DNA from: Candidatus Aminicenantota bacterium
Lineage (GTDB): Bacteria > Acidobacteriota > Aminicenantia > UBA2199
NCBI GenBank assembly: GCA_030612495.1
Contig: JAUWNT010000071.1
Coordinates: 1-11,031, forward strand
Length of the DNA: 11,031 bases
Reading direction: 5' to 3'
A program made the translations under genes and the position numbers. How positions within the stretch are numbered: position 1 is the stretch's first letter; each line of letters starts with the position of its first letter. The notes under the pieces are model-generated. The model was not told the DNA's origin. It did no database searches and was given only the letters and a program-made list of their open reading frames with translations. This document shows positions 1-6,502 of this stretch, piece by piece.

Positions 1-1
1 T

Positions 2-250
2 CAGACAGCTATGTGTGTGAATGGTAATTATATTACTATGCTCTTGTCTTCTAACAGTTCACTTTTCCTTCTGCGATCTACTGATGAGGGACAAACCTGG
101 TCATATCCTGAGTTTATTCCAGGAACTGAAAATGTTTATGGTCCATTTTCTCCTAATATGGTTATAGATCAATCAGGAAAGATTTACATAGTATTTATAA
201 GAACGTCGGATATCAGGACAGGCACCATTCAATTCATTCATACGCAATAA
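2..250 (+). CDS. BNR/Asp-box repeat protein, C-terminal fragment (sialidase-like beta-propeller)
   Basis: This is the last 82 codons of a gene that begins before the window; the frame is open from base 2 and stops with TAA at 248-250. It encodes a textbook Asp-box, S-T-D-E-G-Q-T-W, at bases 77-100. This short motif marks blades of sialidase/BNR-type beta-propellers, and the alternating short hydrophobic strands around it (LFLLRS, KIYIVFI) fit such a fold. Proteins of this kind are usually secreted or surface-exposed and bind or cleave glycans, but most single BNR proteins have no proven enzyme activity, and no catalytic residue can be judged from this fragment. No C-terminal sorting domain or membrane anchor follows the last propeller strands. 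The internal ATG at 11 is not a credible start, because the frame and the fold continue upstream. The family call is fairly safe; any specific activity is unknown. Confidence 0.75.
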   Translation, partial: QTAMCVNGNYITMLLSSNSSLFLLRSTDEGQTWSYPEFIPGTENVYGPFSPNMVIDQSGKIYIVFIRTSDIRTGTIQFIHTQ

Positions 251-294
251 AATTAATAACTTCTCTCTTTTTGTTTTTGTCTTTTTACTTGTCT

Positions 295-321
295 TCGAGC
301 AGAGGTAAACCCAGTCGCTAC
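295..321 (+). repeat. Diverged copy of a GGGC/TAAACCC intergenic repeat (copy 1)
   Basis: This 27-base segment aligns without gaps to 501-527, matching at 21 of 27 positions, and both end in CTAC. Both are preceded by CTTTTTACTT, with a four-base insertion here. The inverted-repeat arms seen in copy 2 are eroded in this copy, so it looks like an older, decaying member of the same family. Confidence 0.5.
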
Positions 322-368
322 TATTCACTTCCACTGGCACTTGCACATCCAGAAAGAATCAATACTTC

Positions 369-388
369 AAAGGACCGTCCCTTTTTTT
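369..388 (+). terminator. Possible Rho-independent terminator after the BNR gene
   Basis: AAAGG at 369-373 can pair with CCTTT just downstream around an ACCGT(C) loop, and the 3' side runs directly into seven or more T residues. The stem is short and has a bulged C. It lies about 120 bases after the BNR stop, so it is only a moderate candidate. Confidence 0.35.
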
Positions 389-500
389 ATAATAAATTTT
401 AATATAATTGTTGTTTATAATCAATAAACCTATTTTTTATCTTTTTTCAACCCAAAACTTAGAACTATTTATTTTTCCTCTTACCTTTTACCTTTTTACT

Positions 501-527
501 TCGGGCAGGGATAAACCCGGCCCCTAC
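501..527 (+). repeat. Palindromic GGGC repeat element (copy 2)
   Basis: This copy has an intact imperfect hairpin: GGGC (503-506), A, GGG (508-510), loop ATAAA, CCC (516-518), G, GCCC (520-523). It stands out as a GC-rich island in AT-rich DNA. Neither side is followed by a T-tract adjacent to the stem, so it is not an ordinary terminator. Such REP- or MITE-like hairpins are usually dispersed in many copies; this window shows one good copy and one degraded copy (295-321). Confidence 0.6.
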
Positions 528-558
528 AACCTATAACCACGGTTTTGCTTCTTTTCAT

Positions 559-945
559 TTATGATTTTTTCTTTATGGTTTGAGCCAATGTTAAACTATC
601 ATAAACACTTTCAAATTGAAGAGATAATAGGAAATCTTTCTTAGATCCCTTTAAATCAAGAAATCTTCCTGCAATCGAGTGTAAAGCACCCATTGGCAAA
701 AGATTTACCCCTTTTGAATTAAAACCAATCACTTTATTTCTTGTGATCTCTATATCAATCTCATAGGTTTTATTTTTACTATTTATATATAATTTATATT
801 TATCTCCAATATCCGGTGAAAAGGTAGATATAAGGCTAATTCCATTAAAACTAACATCTTTAACAATAAAAATTTCATCATTCTGAAATTTTCCATTAAG
901 TTCAGATTTAAGCACATATCTTTGATTATCTCTTTTTTGCCCCAT
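559..945 (-). CDS. PilZ-domain protein, putative c-di-GMP receptor (128 aa)
   Basis: This is a small single-domain protein with the two hallmark PilZ c-di-GMP-binding motifs in the right order. RxxxR is at residues 5-9 (R-D-N-Q-R), and D/NxSxxG is at residues 30-35 (D-V-S-F-N-G). A run of short beta strands follows to about residue 80, and a helical tail lies at about 85-128. In PilZ proteins the arginine motif wraps over the c-di-GMP dimer and the D-x-S-x-x-G strand contacts the guanine, so ligand binding is plausible here. There is no output domain, signal peptide or membrane segment, so it would be a cytoplasmic adaptor for motility, exopolysaccharide or secretion; the partner is not in the window. 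The ATG at 943-945 has AAAGGA four to five bases upstream, supporting this start. It is transcribed divergently from the polyprenyl synthase operon. Confidence 0.8.
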   Translation of the reverse strand: MGQKRDNQRYVLKSELNGKFQNDEIFIVKDVSFNGISLISTFSPDIGDKYKLYINSKNKTYEIDIEITRNKVIGFNSKGVNLLPMGALHSIAGRFLDLKGSKKDFLLSLQFESVYDSLTLAQTIKKKS

Positions 946-968
946 ATTTTCCTTTATACTCTCTAATT

Positions 969-998
969 AATATATATTCATTTTTTTCAAAATTTCAA
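969..998 (-). promoter_or_regulatory. Candidate promoter for the PilZ gene
   Basis: On the minus strand, TTGAAA (993-998) and TATATT (969-974) are separated by 18 bases. This would give a leader of roughly 15-20 nt carrying the AAAGGA ribosome site. The surroundings are very AT-rich, so chance matches are likely. Confidence 0.35.
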
Positions 999-1060
999 TA
1001 AAAAAATAAAATTCACCCCATTTAAAAAAATTTAATAATAGATTCCTTATAAAGGTTTAA

Positions 1061-1089
1061 TTGCAAAATACATATATTGATGATAAAAT
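1061..1089 (+). promoter_or_regulatory. Candidate promoter for the polyprenyl synthase operon
   Basis: TTGCAA (1061-1066) and TAAAAT (1084-1089) are spaced by 17 bases. Canonical spacing puts the transcript start near 1096, two bases before the ATG at 1098, which would make this operon almost leaderless. The two upstream in-frame starts (TTG 1077, ATG 1080) would then lie outside the mRNA. Confidence 0.4.
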
Positions 1090-1097
1090 TACAAAAA

Positions 1098-2039
1098 ATG
1101 AACTTAAAAGAGATACAAAAACCAGTTGAAAATCTTTTAATTGAAACAGATATTTTTTTTAAAGAAAACACTAAGAGTGATATAAATCTTATAAAAAAAG
1201 TAATTAGTTCTGCAACAGCTAACAAAGGTAAGCAAGTAAGATCAACACTTCTATTTCTCCTTGCAAAACTGAATAATTGTGTTACAGATGATTTACCTCT
1301 TATTGCAAGTTCCATTGAGATGCTTCATCTTTCCAGTCTAATACATGATGATATTATTGATAACTCCAGGTTGAGGCGTGGCAAAAAATCATTGAATGCT
1401 GACTTTGGAAGTTATATATCAGTTTTAGGCGGCGATTACTTTTTTATTAATTCTTTAAATTTGATGAAAAATATCAAACAAGATTTTATAATGGAAATCA
1501 TTTTAAAGGTTTCTAAATCAATGATCGAAGGGCAAATAATGGAAGTTGAAAATAATTTTAACTTCAACATAGATCCAGCAACATACTTTAAAATAATAAC
1601 GAATAAAACAGCTGCCTTATTTGCAGGAATCTCTGAAATCGTATTTGCTTTAAAAAACGAACAACCATATTTATCAGAACAATTTAGCAAATTTGGACAT
1701 AACTTTGGTATTATATTTCAAATTTGTGATGATATGCTTGATATATTCTCTAAAAACTCAGGTAAAGACCATTTTAAAGATCTGAAAGAAGGGAAAATAA
1801 CCCTTCCTTACATTCTACTTCTAAAAAAAACCAAGACTAAATTAATAAAAAATTTCTCAGATAAAAATCAAAAATCTTTATTAGAACTTTTTGAGAAATT
1901 CAAAATTAAGGATCTATATTTTAAAGAAATAGATAAGTACTACATTGAGTGTGCAAATTTTTTAAATGGTTTCCCAGATTCTATATATCGTGAGTCTTTA
2001 TTTAAACTCCTTGATTTTATAAAACACCGTGATTACTAA
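1098..2039 (+). CDS. Trans-polyprenyl diphosphate synthase (IspB/heptaprenyl-type, 313 aa)
   Basis: This all-helical prenyltransferase extends allylic diphosphates with isopentenyl diphosphate to make the long isoprenoid chain of quinones or a related lipid. Visible motifs, numbered from this start, are GKQVR at 44-48 (IPP site), the first Asp-rich motif D-D-I-I-D at 84-88, K-T at 170-171, and the second Asp-rich motif D-D-M-L-D at 211-215 followed by GKDH-F-K-DL-KEGKITLP. Small serines at positions -4 and -5 before the first Asp motif leave the chain pocket open, as in medium- and long-chain synthases, so a long product is inferred. The start at 1098 gives an N-terminus (M-N-L-K-E-I) resembling IspB. 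ATG 1080 and TTG 1077 are in-frame alternatives, and none of the three has a good Shine-Dalgarno sequence. It is first gene of an overlapping operon with the CYTH and nucleotidyltransferase genes. Confidence 0.9.
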   Translation: MNLKEIQKPVENLLIETDIFFKENTKSDINLIKKVISSATANKGKQVRSTLLFLLAKLNNCVTDDLPLIASSIEMLHLSSLIHDDIIDNSRLRRGKKSLNADFGSYISVLGGDYFFINSLNLMKNIKQDFIMEIILKVSKSMIEGQIMEVENNFNFNIDPATYFKIITNKTAALFAGISEIVFALKNEQPYLSEQFSKFGHNFGIIFQICDDMLDIFSKNSGKDHFKDLKEGKITLPYILLLKKTKTKLIKNFSDKNQKSLLELFEKFKIKDLYFKEIDKYYIECANFLNGFPDSIYRESLFKLLDFIKHRDY

Positions 2040-2586
2040 AAAAAACCTTGAGATAGAGATAAAGATCAGAATTGATAACATCCCTGAAATAAAAAAAAAA
2101 ATATCAAATCAAGGGTTTAAAATATTCGAAAGAAAAACTTTTGAATATAATATAACCTTTGATAGAAAAGATGATCAATTAAAGAAAAACAACTTCTTAT
2201 TAAGACTAAGAAAAACAGATTATGCAAATACATTAACTTTTAAAGGCCCTGTTTTAAATAGCAACGGACCCCTAAATTATAAGAAAAGAGAAGAAATTGA
2301 AACTGAGGTCTCTGATTTTGATAAAACCAGAAAAATTTTAAATCTACTTGGATTCCAACCCTTTTTTATTTATGAAAAATATAGAGAGACCTATTTAAAG
2401 GGGAATGTAAAAATAATGGTTGATCAGACTCCTGTTGGTAATTTCATAGAGATTGAAGGAAAAGAATCTGAAATTGATATCACAGCCAATCAATTAGGAT
2501 ACAATAAAAATCATTATATTACACAAAGTTATTATTCTCTATTTTTAAAATCAAAACATAAAGGCTCCATGCAGTTTGATTCATGA
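2029..2586 (+). CDS. CYTH-domain protein (CyaB / triphosphate tunnel family, 185 aa)
   Basis: The family signature ExExK is at residues 8-12 (E-I-E-I-K). Basic tunnel residues follow in R59/R61, T70-F-K72, K85-K-R87 and K117/R119, and the acidic strand D132...F-I-E141-I-E143-G closes the tunnel. This layout fits the class IV adenylyl cyclase-like (CyaB) branch of CYTH, whose members hydrolyse or cyclise triphosphate substrates with divalent metal; many bacterial members are triphosphatases, so cyclase activity should not be assumed. The start is GTG at 2029, which overlaps the previous gene by 11 bases. No other start codon lies in frame before the ExExK motif, so translation is probably coupled. 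An uninterrupted run of 11 A residues falls in codons 21-25. The protein is cytoplasmic and near the usual family length. The biological substrate is unknown. Confidence 0.82.
   Translation: MITKKNLEIEIKIRIDNIPEIKKKISNQGFKIFERKTFEYNITFDRKDDQLKKNNFLLRLRKTDYANTLTFKGPVLNSNGPLNYKKREEIETEVSDFDKTRKILNLLGFQPFFIYEKYRETYLKGNVKIMVDQTPVGNFIEIEGKESEIDITANQLGYNKNHYITQSYYSLFLKSKHKGSMQFDS
2091..2101 (+). repeat. A11 homopolymer inside the CYTH gene
   Basis: Eleven consecutive A residues span an I-K-K-K-I stretch near the 5' end of the CYTH coding region. Tracts of this length are prone to polymerase slippage, and they are also a common source of sequencing indels. Confidence 0.8.
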
Positions 2587-3425
2587 TATTTTTTATTTTA
2601 GCAGGAGGATACGGAGAAAGAGCAAGACCCTTATCTTTAATTAAACCAAAGCCAATATTTCCTGTTAATGGGAAACCATTAATTAGAATAATATTAAAAC
2701 AATTAAAAGATATTGGTTTAAAAAAGGGGCTAATAAATCTACACTATATGCCAGAAAAAATAAGAGAAAATGTAAAATCAGGTTCAGAGATTGATTTCAT
2801 ACATGAGAGGGAGCTTTCTGGAAGCAAAATTATAAAAAAATCAGTTCAATATATGAAAGATTTAAGTCTTATAATAAATGGGGATATTTTTCTTGAAATT
2901 CCTTTAAAAGATATGCTTAAAAAAACCTCAAATTCAGATGGTGTTTTATTAGTAAAAAAACACACCCCTGGTTATTCTTCAGTTGAGGTAAATAAGGATA
3001 ATTTTGTTGGCACAAATAAAGATAATAAAAAAGGCCTTTTTATGTATACGGGGGTTGCTGTATTAAGGAAAAATGTAATAGAAAAAATCAATGATTTTAG
3101 TTTTCTTGATACTTTAAAAAAACATAACTTTAAAATAAAAATTTTGGAATATTCTGGTTTATGGCTTGATCTTGGAAACCCAAGGCTCTATTTTGAATCA
3201 AATTTTAAGTACAAAGAGTATATAAATGATTTAACACAAAATTCTTTATCCAATAATGTTACTATTTCTAAGGACTCAATTGTAAAGAGATCAATTGTCT
3301 GGGAAAATTCAATGATAGATAATAAATCCAAAATTTCAAATTGCATAATAACTGGCAATATAAAATTGAGTAATGTAAATTATAAAAATAAAATTATAAC
3401 AAAAAATAAAATTTACGATTTATAG
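2583..3425 (+). CDS. NDP-sugar pyrophosphorylase-type nucleotidyltransferase (280 aa)
   Basis: This is a member of the NTP_transferase family, which joins a sugar-1-phosphate to an NTP to give an NDP-sugar and pyrophosphate. The nucleotide loop is L-A-G-G-Y-G-E-R-A-R-P at residues 6-16, followed by K-P-K-P at 21-24. The metal-binding aspartate is in I-N-G-D101, and W-L-D-L-G-N-P at 194-200 matches the usual W-x-D-x-G-T-P block. The C-terminus (about 226-264) has short hexapeptide-like repeats for a small left-handed helix. The N-terminal half resembles MurU and mannose-1-phosphate guanylyltransferases, but the usual G-T-A-G loop is degenerate (E-L-S-G-S at about 77-81), so the substrate cannot be named. 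The ATG overlaps the CYTH stop as ATGA. The 3' end overlaps meaB tail to tail by six bases. A role in envelope or glycan precursor synthesis is inferred. Confidence 0.83.
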   Translation: MIFFILAGGYGERARPLSLIKPKPIFPVNGKPLIRIILKQLKDIGLKKGLINLHYMPEKIRENVKSGSEIDFIHERELSGSKIIKKSVQYMKDLSLIINGDIFLEIPLKDMLKKTSNSDGVLLVKKHTPGYSSVEVNKDNFVGTNKDNKKGLFMYTGVAVLRKNVIEKINDFSFLDTLKKHNFKIKILEYSGLWLDLGNPRLYFESNFKYKEYINDLTQNSLSNNVTISKDSIVKRSIVWENSMIDNKSKISNCIITGNIKLSNVNYKNKIITKNKIYDL

Positions 3426-4553
3426 ATTTTTCTCCTTTTTAGACAGATAAAATATTTTTAACAAATTTTCTGCAGCTGTTGTTGGAAGTAATATTTCATC
3501 TAATACTTGATTCTTAATAATTGGGAGTTGTTTTTGAACTTCAAGATTCTCATAGAAATTTTCGTTTAAATAATTTTCTATCATTGAAAACATCCACTCA
3601 AGTGTCTGCTTTTTCCTTCTTTCATAAAAAAATCCAGATTTTTTTGTTACTTTTTCAAAGTTTCTTATAACATTCCATATTTCTTGAATTCCTTCGCCTG
3701 TTAAAGCTGAGCATGTATAAGCATTAGTTGCCCATCCTTTTGTTGCATGTGTAAGGTACTTTAATGCAAGAGAATACTCTGTTTTTGCAGCATTTGCCAG
3801 ATCTTTATTTCTTGAATCAGCTTTATTCACAACAATAGCATCAGCAATCTCAATAACTCCCTTTTTTATTCCTTGAAGTTCGTCTCCAGCCCCTGAAATC
3901 ATAACAAGTAAAAAGAAGTCAACCATTGATCGAACTGTAATCTCACTCTGGCCCACACCCATAGTTTCTATGAGTATCACATCAAACCTCGCAGCTTCAC
4001 AAATAAGGATGGTCTCTCTACTCTTTCTTGTTACACCACCAAGAGTTCCTCCTGAAGGAGAAGGCCTGATAAAAGAGTCTTGCTCACGAGAAAGTTTCTC
4101 CATTCTTGTTTTATCTCCAAGAATACTTCCCTTTGTTATAGAACTCGTTGGATCAACCGCAAGGACTGCAACTTTGTGACCCTGTTTAATAAGATAACAG
4201 CCTAAAGTTTCAATAAGAGTGCTTTTCCCAGCACCTGGGACTCCAGTTATTCCAATCCGAAGGGATTTTCCAGTATAAGGTAATAATCCTTTTAAAACCT
4301 CTCTTGCCTTTTCATAATGTTCAGAGGAATTACTCTCGATTAAAGTAATTGTTCTTGCAAGGATTGTTTTATCAGCTTTTAAAACTCCTTCAATATACTC
4401 ATTAACACTTAACTGTGCCCTTTTTTTATGAGCCGGAGCTTTTTTTATTTTGGGTGTTTTATCTAATTCAATACCCTTTCTTATGCTAACAGCAAACGCA
4501 TCTCCTGCATTTTTAGGCACCCAATCAGGAGTATGTCTTTTCTTATCTTTCAT
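3420..4553 (-). CDS. meaB: MeaB/ArgK-family G3E P-loop GTPase, methylmalonyl-CoA mutase chaperone (377 aa)
   Basis: MeaB guards and reloads the cobalamin cofactor of methylmalonyl-CoA mutase, using GTP hydrolysis to gate B12 delivery. The sequence has Walker A G-V-P-G-A-G-K-S at 104-111, V-D-P-T-S at 133-137, the conserved R-P-S-P-S-G-G-T-L-G-G at 163-173, switch E-T-M-G-V-G-Q-S-E at 196-204, and base-specificity N-K-A-D at 243-246. A C-terminal helical dimerisation arm follows. The first ~50 residues form an extension with W-V-P-K-N-A-G-D-A-F, which I recall from some MeaB homologs and which supports the ATG at 4551-4553. No Shine-Dalgarno sequence precedes this ATG; see the promoter at 4560-4588, which implies a leaderless mRNA. 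The mutase itself is not in the window. Older 'ArgK arginine kinase' names for this family are misassignments. Confidence 0.93.
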   Translation of the reverse strand: MKDKKRHTPDWVPKNAGDAFAVSIRKGIELDKTPKIKKAPAHKKRAQLSVNEYIEGVLKADKTILARTITLIESNSSEHYEKAREVLKGLLPYTGKSLRIGITGVPGAGKSTLIETLGCYLIKQGHKVAVLAVDPTSSITKGSILGDKTRMEKLSREQDSFIRPSPSGGTLGGVTRKSRETILICEAARFDVILIETMGVGQSEITVRSMVDFFLLVMISGAGDELQGIKKGVIEIADAIVVNKADSRNKDLANAAKTEYSLALKYLTHATKGWATNAYTCSALTGEGIQEIWNVIRNFEKVTKKSGFFYERRKKQTLEWMFSMIENYLNENFYENLEVQKQLPIIKNQVLDEILLPTTAAENLLKIFYLSKKEKNL

Positions 4554-4559
4554 AAGAAT

Positions 4560-4588
4560 ATTATAAATTATACTTTCTTATTTGTAAA
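4560..4588 (-). promoter_or_regulatory. meaB promoter placed for a leaderless transcript
   Basis: On the minus strand, TTTACA (4583-4588) and a perfect TATAAT (4560-4565) are separated by exactly 17 bases. Counting the last base of the -10 as -7, +1 falls on base 4553, the A of the meaB ATG. It lies in the 79-base gap after the aconitase-family gene, so meaB can be transcribed on its own. Confidence 0.6.
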
Positions 4589-4632
4589 TATTTAATAATA
4601 ATCAATGTTTCCCAGCCTTTATCATCTCCTAT

Positions 4633-6441
4633 TTATTTAAGAAGACCACCCTTCTTATAAATCTCCATCTGAACCCTGTGAAATTTATTGATAGTTACAC
4701 TTTTACTGTTTTCAAGGTTGAAGGCTATTCCTTTCTCAAAATCAACTTTAATCCTGTCTCTCTGTTTCAAATCAAGCTCTGAAATATCCTCATAAGTCAT
4801 GATCGGGAAGGCAGCATTTATAGCATTTCGTTCGTAAATGGCTCCAAAAGATTTAGCCAGAATCGCCTGCACACCAAGAGATTTGAAACAATCCACTGCT
4901 TGTTGACGTGAACTTCCAGCACCAAAATTCTTTGCTGTAATAATGATATCTCCTGGTTTAGCTTTTTTAGCGAAATCTTTCCAACCTTCCAGGTTATCGA
5001 AGCTATATTGTCCCATCTCGTTTATGTCGGTGATTGTAATATAGCGGTTATGAAAGATCATGTCAGTGTCGATATCGTCCTTTTCGATGATCCAGACCCT
5101 CCCCTCTACTACAACTGGTTTATCGCTCAAAACTTCTCCCTTTATCTCTTCCAGTTTCTCAAACTTTCCAGTTGGTACAAATTTAGAAGGGTTTTTCGGA
5201 ATATCATCCGGAGTTGTGATATAACCTGACACAGCAGAAGCTGCAGCTTCTACTGGAGAACAAAGATAGACCTCTCCCTTACCTTGCTTTCCTGCAAAGT
5301 TCCTGTTACCAGTACTTATAGTAACTTCCCCTGGACCATTCTGACCAATCTGTCCTGCAGCACAACCAGCACAACCGGCATTACCAACCAAGGCTCCAGC
5401 ATCCTTAAATATCTTGATAATTCCTTGGTCCAGGCACTTCTGCCAAATCTCATCTGTGGAAGGAACTATTTTAAGGACAACGCCAGGAGCTACTTTTCTG
5501 CCTTTTAGAACATTAGCTGCGGCTAAAAGGTCTTCATAACGCCCATTTGTGCAGCATCCAATAAAAGCGGAATCGATCTTTGTTTTCTTCACGTCATTTA
5601 TGTTGATCGTATCGTCTGGATGTCCTGGACGTGAGACCATTGGTTTGAAAGTGCTTATGTCAAGCTCAATTTCTTTTTCATAAGTAGCATCAAGATCAGC
5701 AGTGATTTTTTCTATTTTTTTGCCACAACCTTTTTGGCTGTAAGCAATAATTTCATCACTAGGTGGAATCAAAAGAATTATGGCTCCCATTTCAGTAGCC
5801 ATTGAAGAAATTGTAATTCTTTCGTCAAGAGTGAGCTTTTCCACCTCTTCGCCATAAAATTCAATTGAATAGCCCAGAAGCTTATTGGCTCCGAACTCAT
5901 TCAGTAGATTTAGAACAATATCTTTTGCATAAATGTTTTTGGGACGCTTACCTTTAAGTGTGAGTTTTATGGATTTTGGTACTTTGAACCAGATTTTCCC
6001 GTTTGCCCAGGCAGCAGCCATATCTCGGTCTCCCATTCCCTGTCCAAATGCTCCAATTGCACCTAAAATGTTGGCATGTGAATCTGTGGAAATTACAGTA
6101 CATCCGGGTATTGCTATACCTTTATCTATAACAATGTGTGTTCCGATTCCTGCATTTATGTCATATATTTTTATCCCTTTTTCGCGTGCAAACAAACGAC
6201 AATATTGCTGATTTGCCGCATATTTCTGATCAGATCCGGTTGGATTACAGTCAAATGTAAAAAAGGTTTTAGAAACATCATCAACTTCCAACCCGTTATT
6301 TATAAGGTTTTTTACTACATTTGCACCACCAAAATCCCTGGCAACACGTACATCGATCTCAATCTCAATAATATCTCCAGGTTTTACGATATCCTGTTCT
6401 GAATGGTTTGTCAGGATCTTTTCTATTAATGTTAATCCCAT
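4633..6441 (-). CDS. Fused aconitase / isopropylmalate dehydratase-family hydro-lyase (602 aa)
   Basis: This [4Fe-4S] dehydratase carries the large (LeuC-like, about 1-420) and swivel (LeuD-like, about 443-590) domains in one chain. Cluster cysteines are visible as C297 in I-G-C-C-T-N-G-R and the C357-x-x-C360 pair in G-N-A-G-C-A-G-C. S-T-D-S-H is at 118-122, and the substrate-binding G-S-S-R of the small domain is at 509-512. The family isomerises 2-hydroxy to 3-hydroxy acids via a cis-alkene; aconitate, homoaconitate and isopropylmalate are all possible. No leuA, leuB, citrate synthase or isocitrate dehydrogenase gene lies nearby, so the substrate is open. The usual D-H pair near the active site reads D64-C65 here (F-D-C-N-P-T-G-S-D). 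The start is firm: AAGGAGG is six bases before the ATG. The gene is visibly less AT-rich than its neighbours. MeaB follows in the same direction. Confidence 0.88.
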   Translation of the reverse strand: MGLTLIEKILTNHSEQDIVKPGDIIEIEIDVRVARDFGGANVVKNLINNGLEVDDVSKTFFTFDCNPTGSDQKYAANQQYCRLFAREKGIKIYDINAGIGTHIVIDKGIAIPGCTVISTDSHANILGAIGAFGQGMGDRDMAAAWANGKIWFKVPKSIKLTLKGKRPKNIYAKDIVLNLLNEFGANKLLGYSIEFYGEEVEKLTLDERITISSMATEMGAIILLIPPSDEIIAYSQKGCGKKIEKITADLDATYEKEIELDISTFKPMVSRPGHPDDTININDVKKTKIDSAFIGCCTNGRYEDLLAAANVLKGRKVAPGVVLKIVPSTDEIWQKCLDQGIIKIFKDAGALVGNAGCAGCAAGQIGQNGPGEVTISTGNRNFAGKQGKGEVYLCSPVEAAASAVSGYITTPDDIPKNPSKFVPTGKFEKLEEIKGEVLSDKPVVVEGRVWIIEKDDIDTDMIFHNRYITITDINEMGQYSFDNLEGWKDFAKKAKPGDIIITAKNFGAGSSRQQAVDCFKSLGVQAILAKSFGAIYERNAINAAFPIMTYEDISELDLKQRDRIKVDFEKGIAFNLENSKSVTINKFHRVQMEIYKKGGLLK

Positions 6442-6447
6442 AAATCC

Positions 6448-6454
6448 CCTCCTT
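6448..6454 (-). promoter_or_regulatory. Strong Shine-Dalgarno site of the aconitase-family gene
   Basis: AAGGAGG on the minus strand lies six bases upstream of the ATG at 6441. It is among the strongest ribosome sites in the window and fixes the start of this gene. No convincing promoter is visible in the 61-base gap before it, so read-through from lemA-DUF2207 is possible. Confidence 0.75.
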
Positions 6455-6502
6455 TTTCATATAAAGTCTTATATAAATCAATAAAATTTTTGATCTTAAT
6501 AC

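Larger units (their letters stand above)
251..558. other. Gene-free interval with diverged repeats and a weak terminator
   Basis: This 308-base gap separates the BNR gene from the 3' end of the PilZ gene. No ORF in it has coding character. It holds a possible terminator near 369-388, two related GGGC-type repeat copies (295-321 and 501-527), and pyrimidine-rich stretches just before each copy, including tandem TTACCTTTT units at 481-500. The rest (about 389-480) is plain AT-rich sequence in which nothing was recognised. Confidence 0.6.

Noticed and set aside
501..527. GGGC hairpin as terminator of the PilZ gene
   Set aside because: It has the right position downstream of the stop, but no T-tract follows the stem on the minus strand, and a related copy exists at 295-321; a repeat element explains it better.
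1077..1097. Upstream TTG/ATG starts for the polyprenyl synthase
   Set aside because: There is no Shine-Dalgarno sequence, and the added residues match nothing in the family N-terminus; they also lie upstream of the predicted transcript start. Not fully excluded.
3970..4179. Open frames antisense to meaB, the aconitase-family gene and the DUF2207 gene
   Set aside because: They lie wholly opposite genes with clear family motifs, lack ribosome sites, and their products have no recognisable domain.
6442..6502. Separate promoter for the aconitase-family gene
   Set aside because: Only poor -10-like sequences without a -35 at usable spacing were found on the minus strand.
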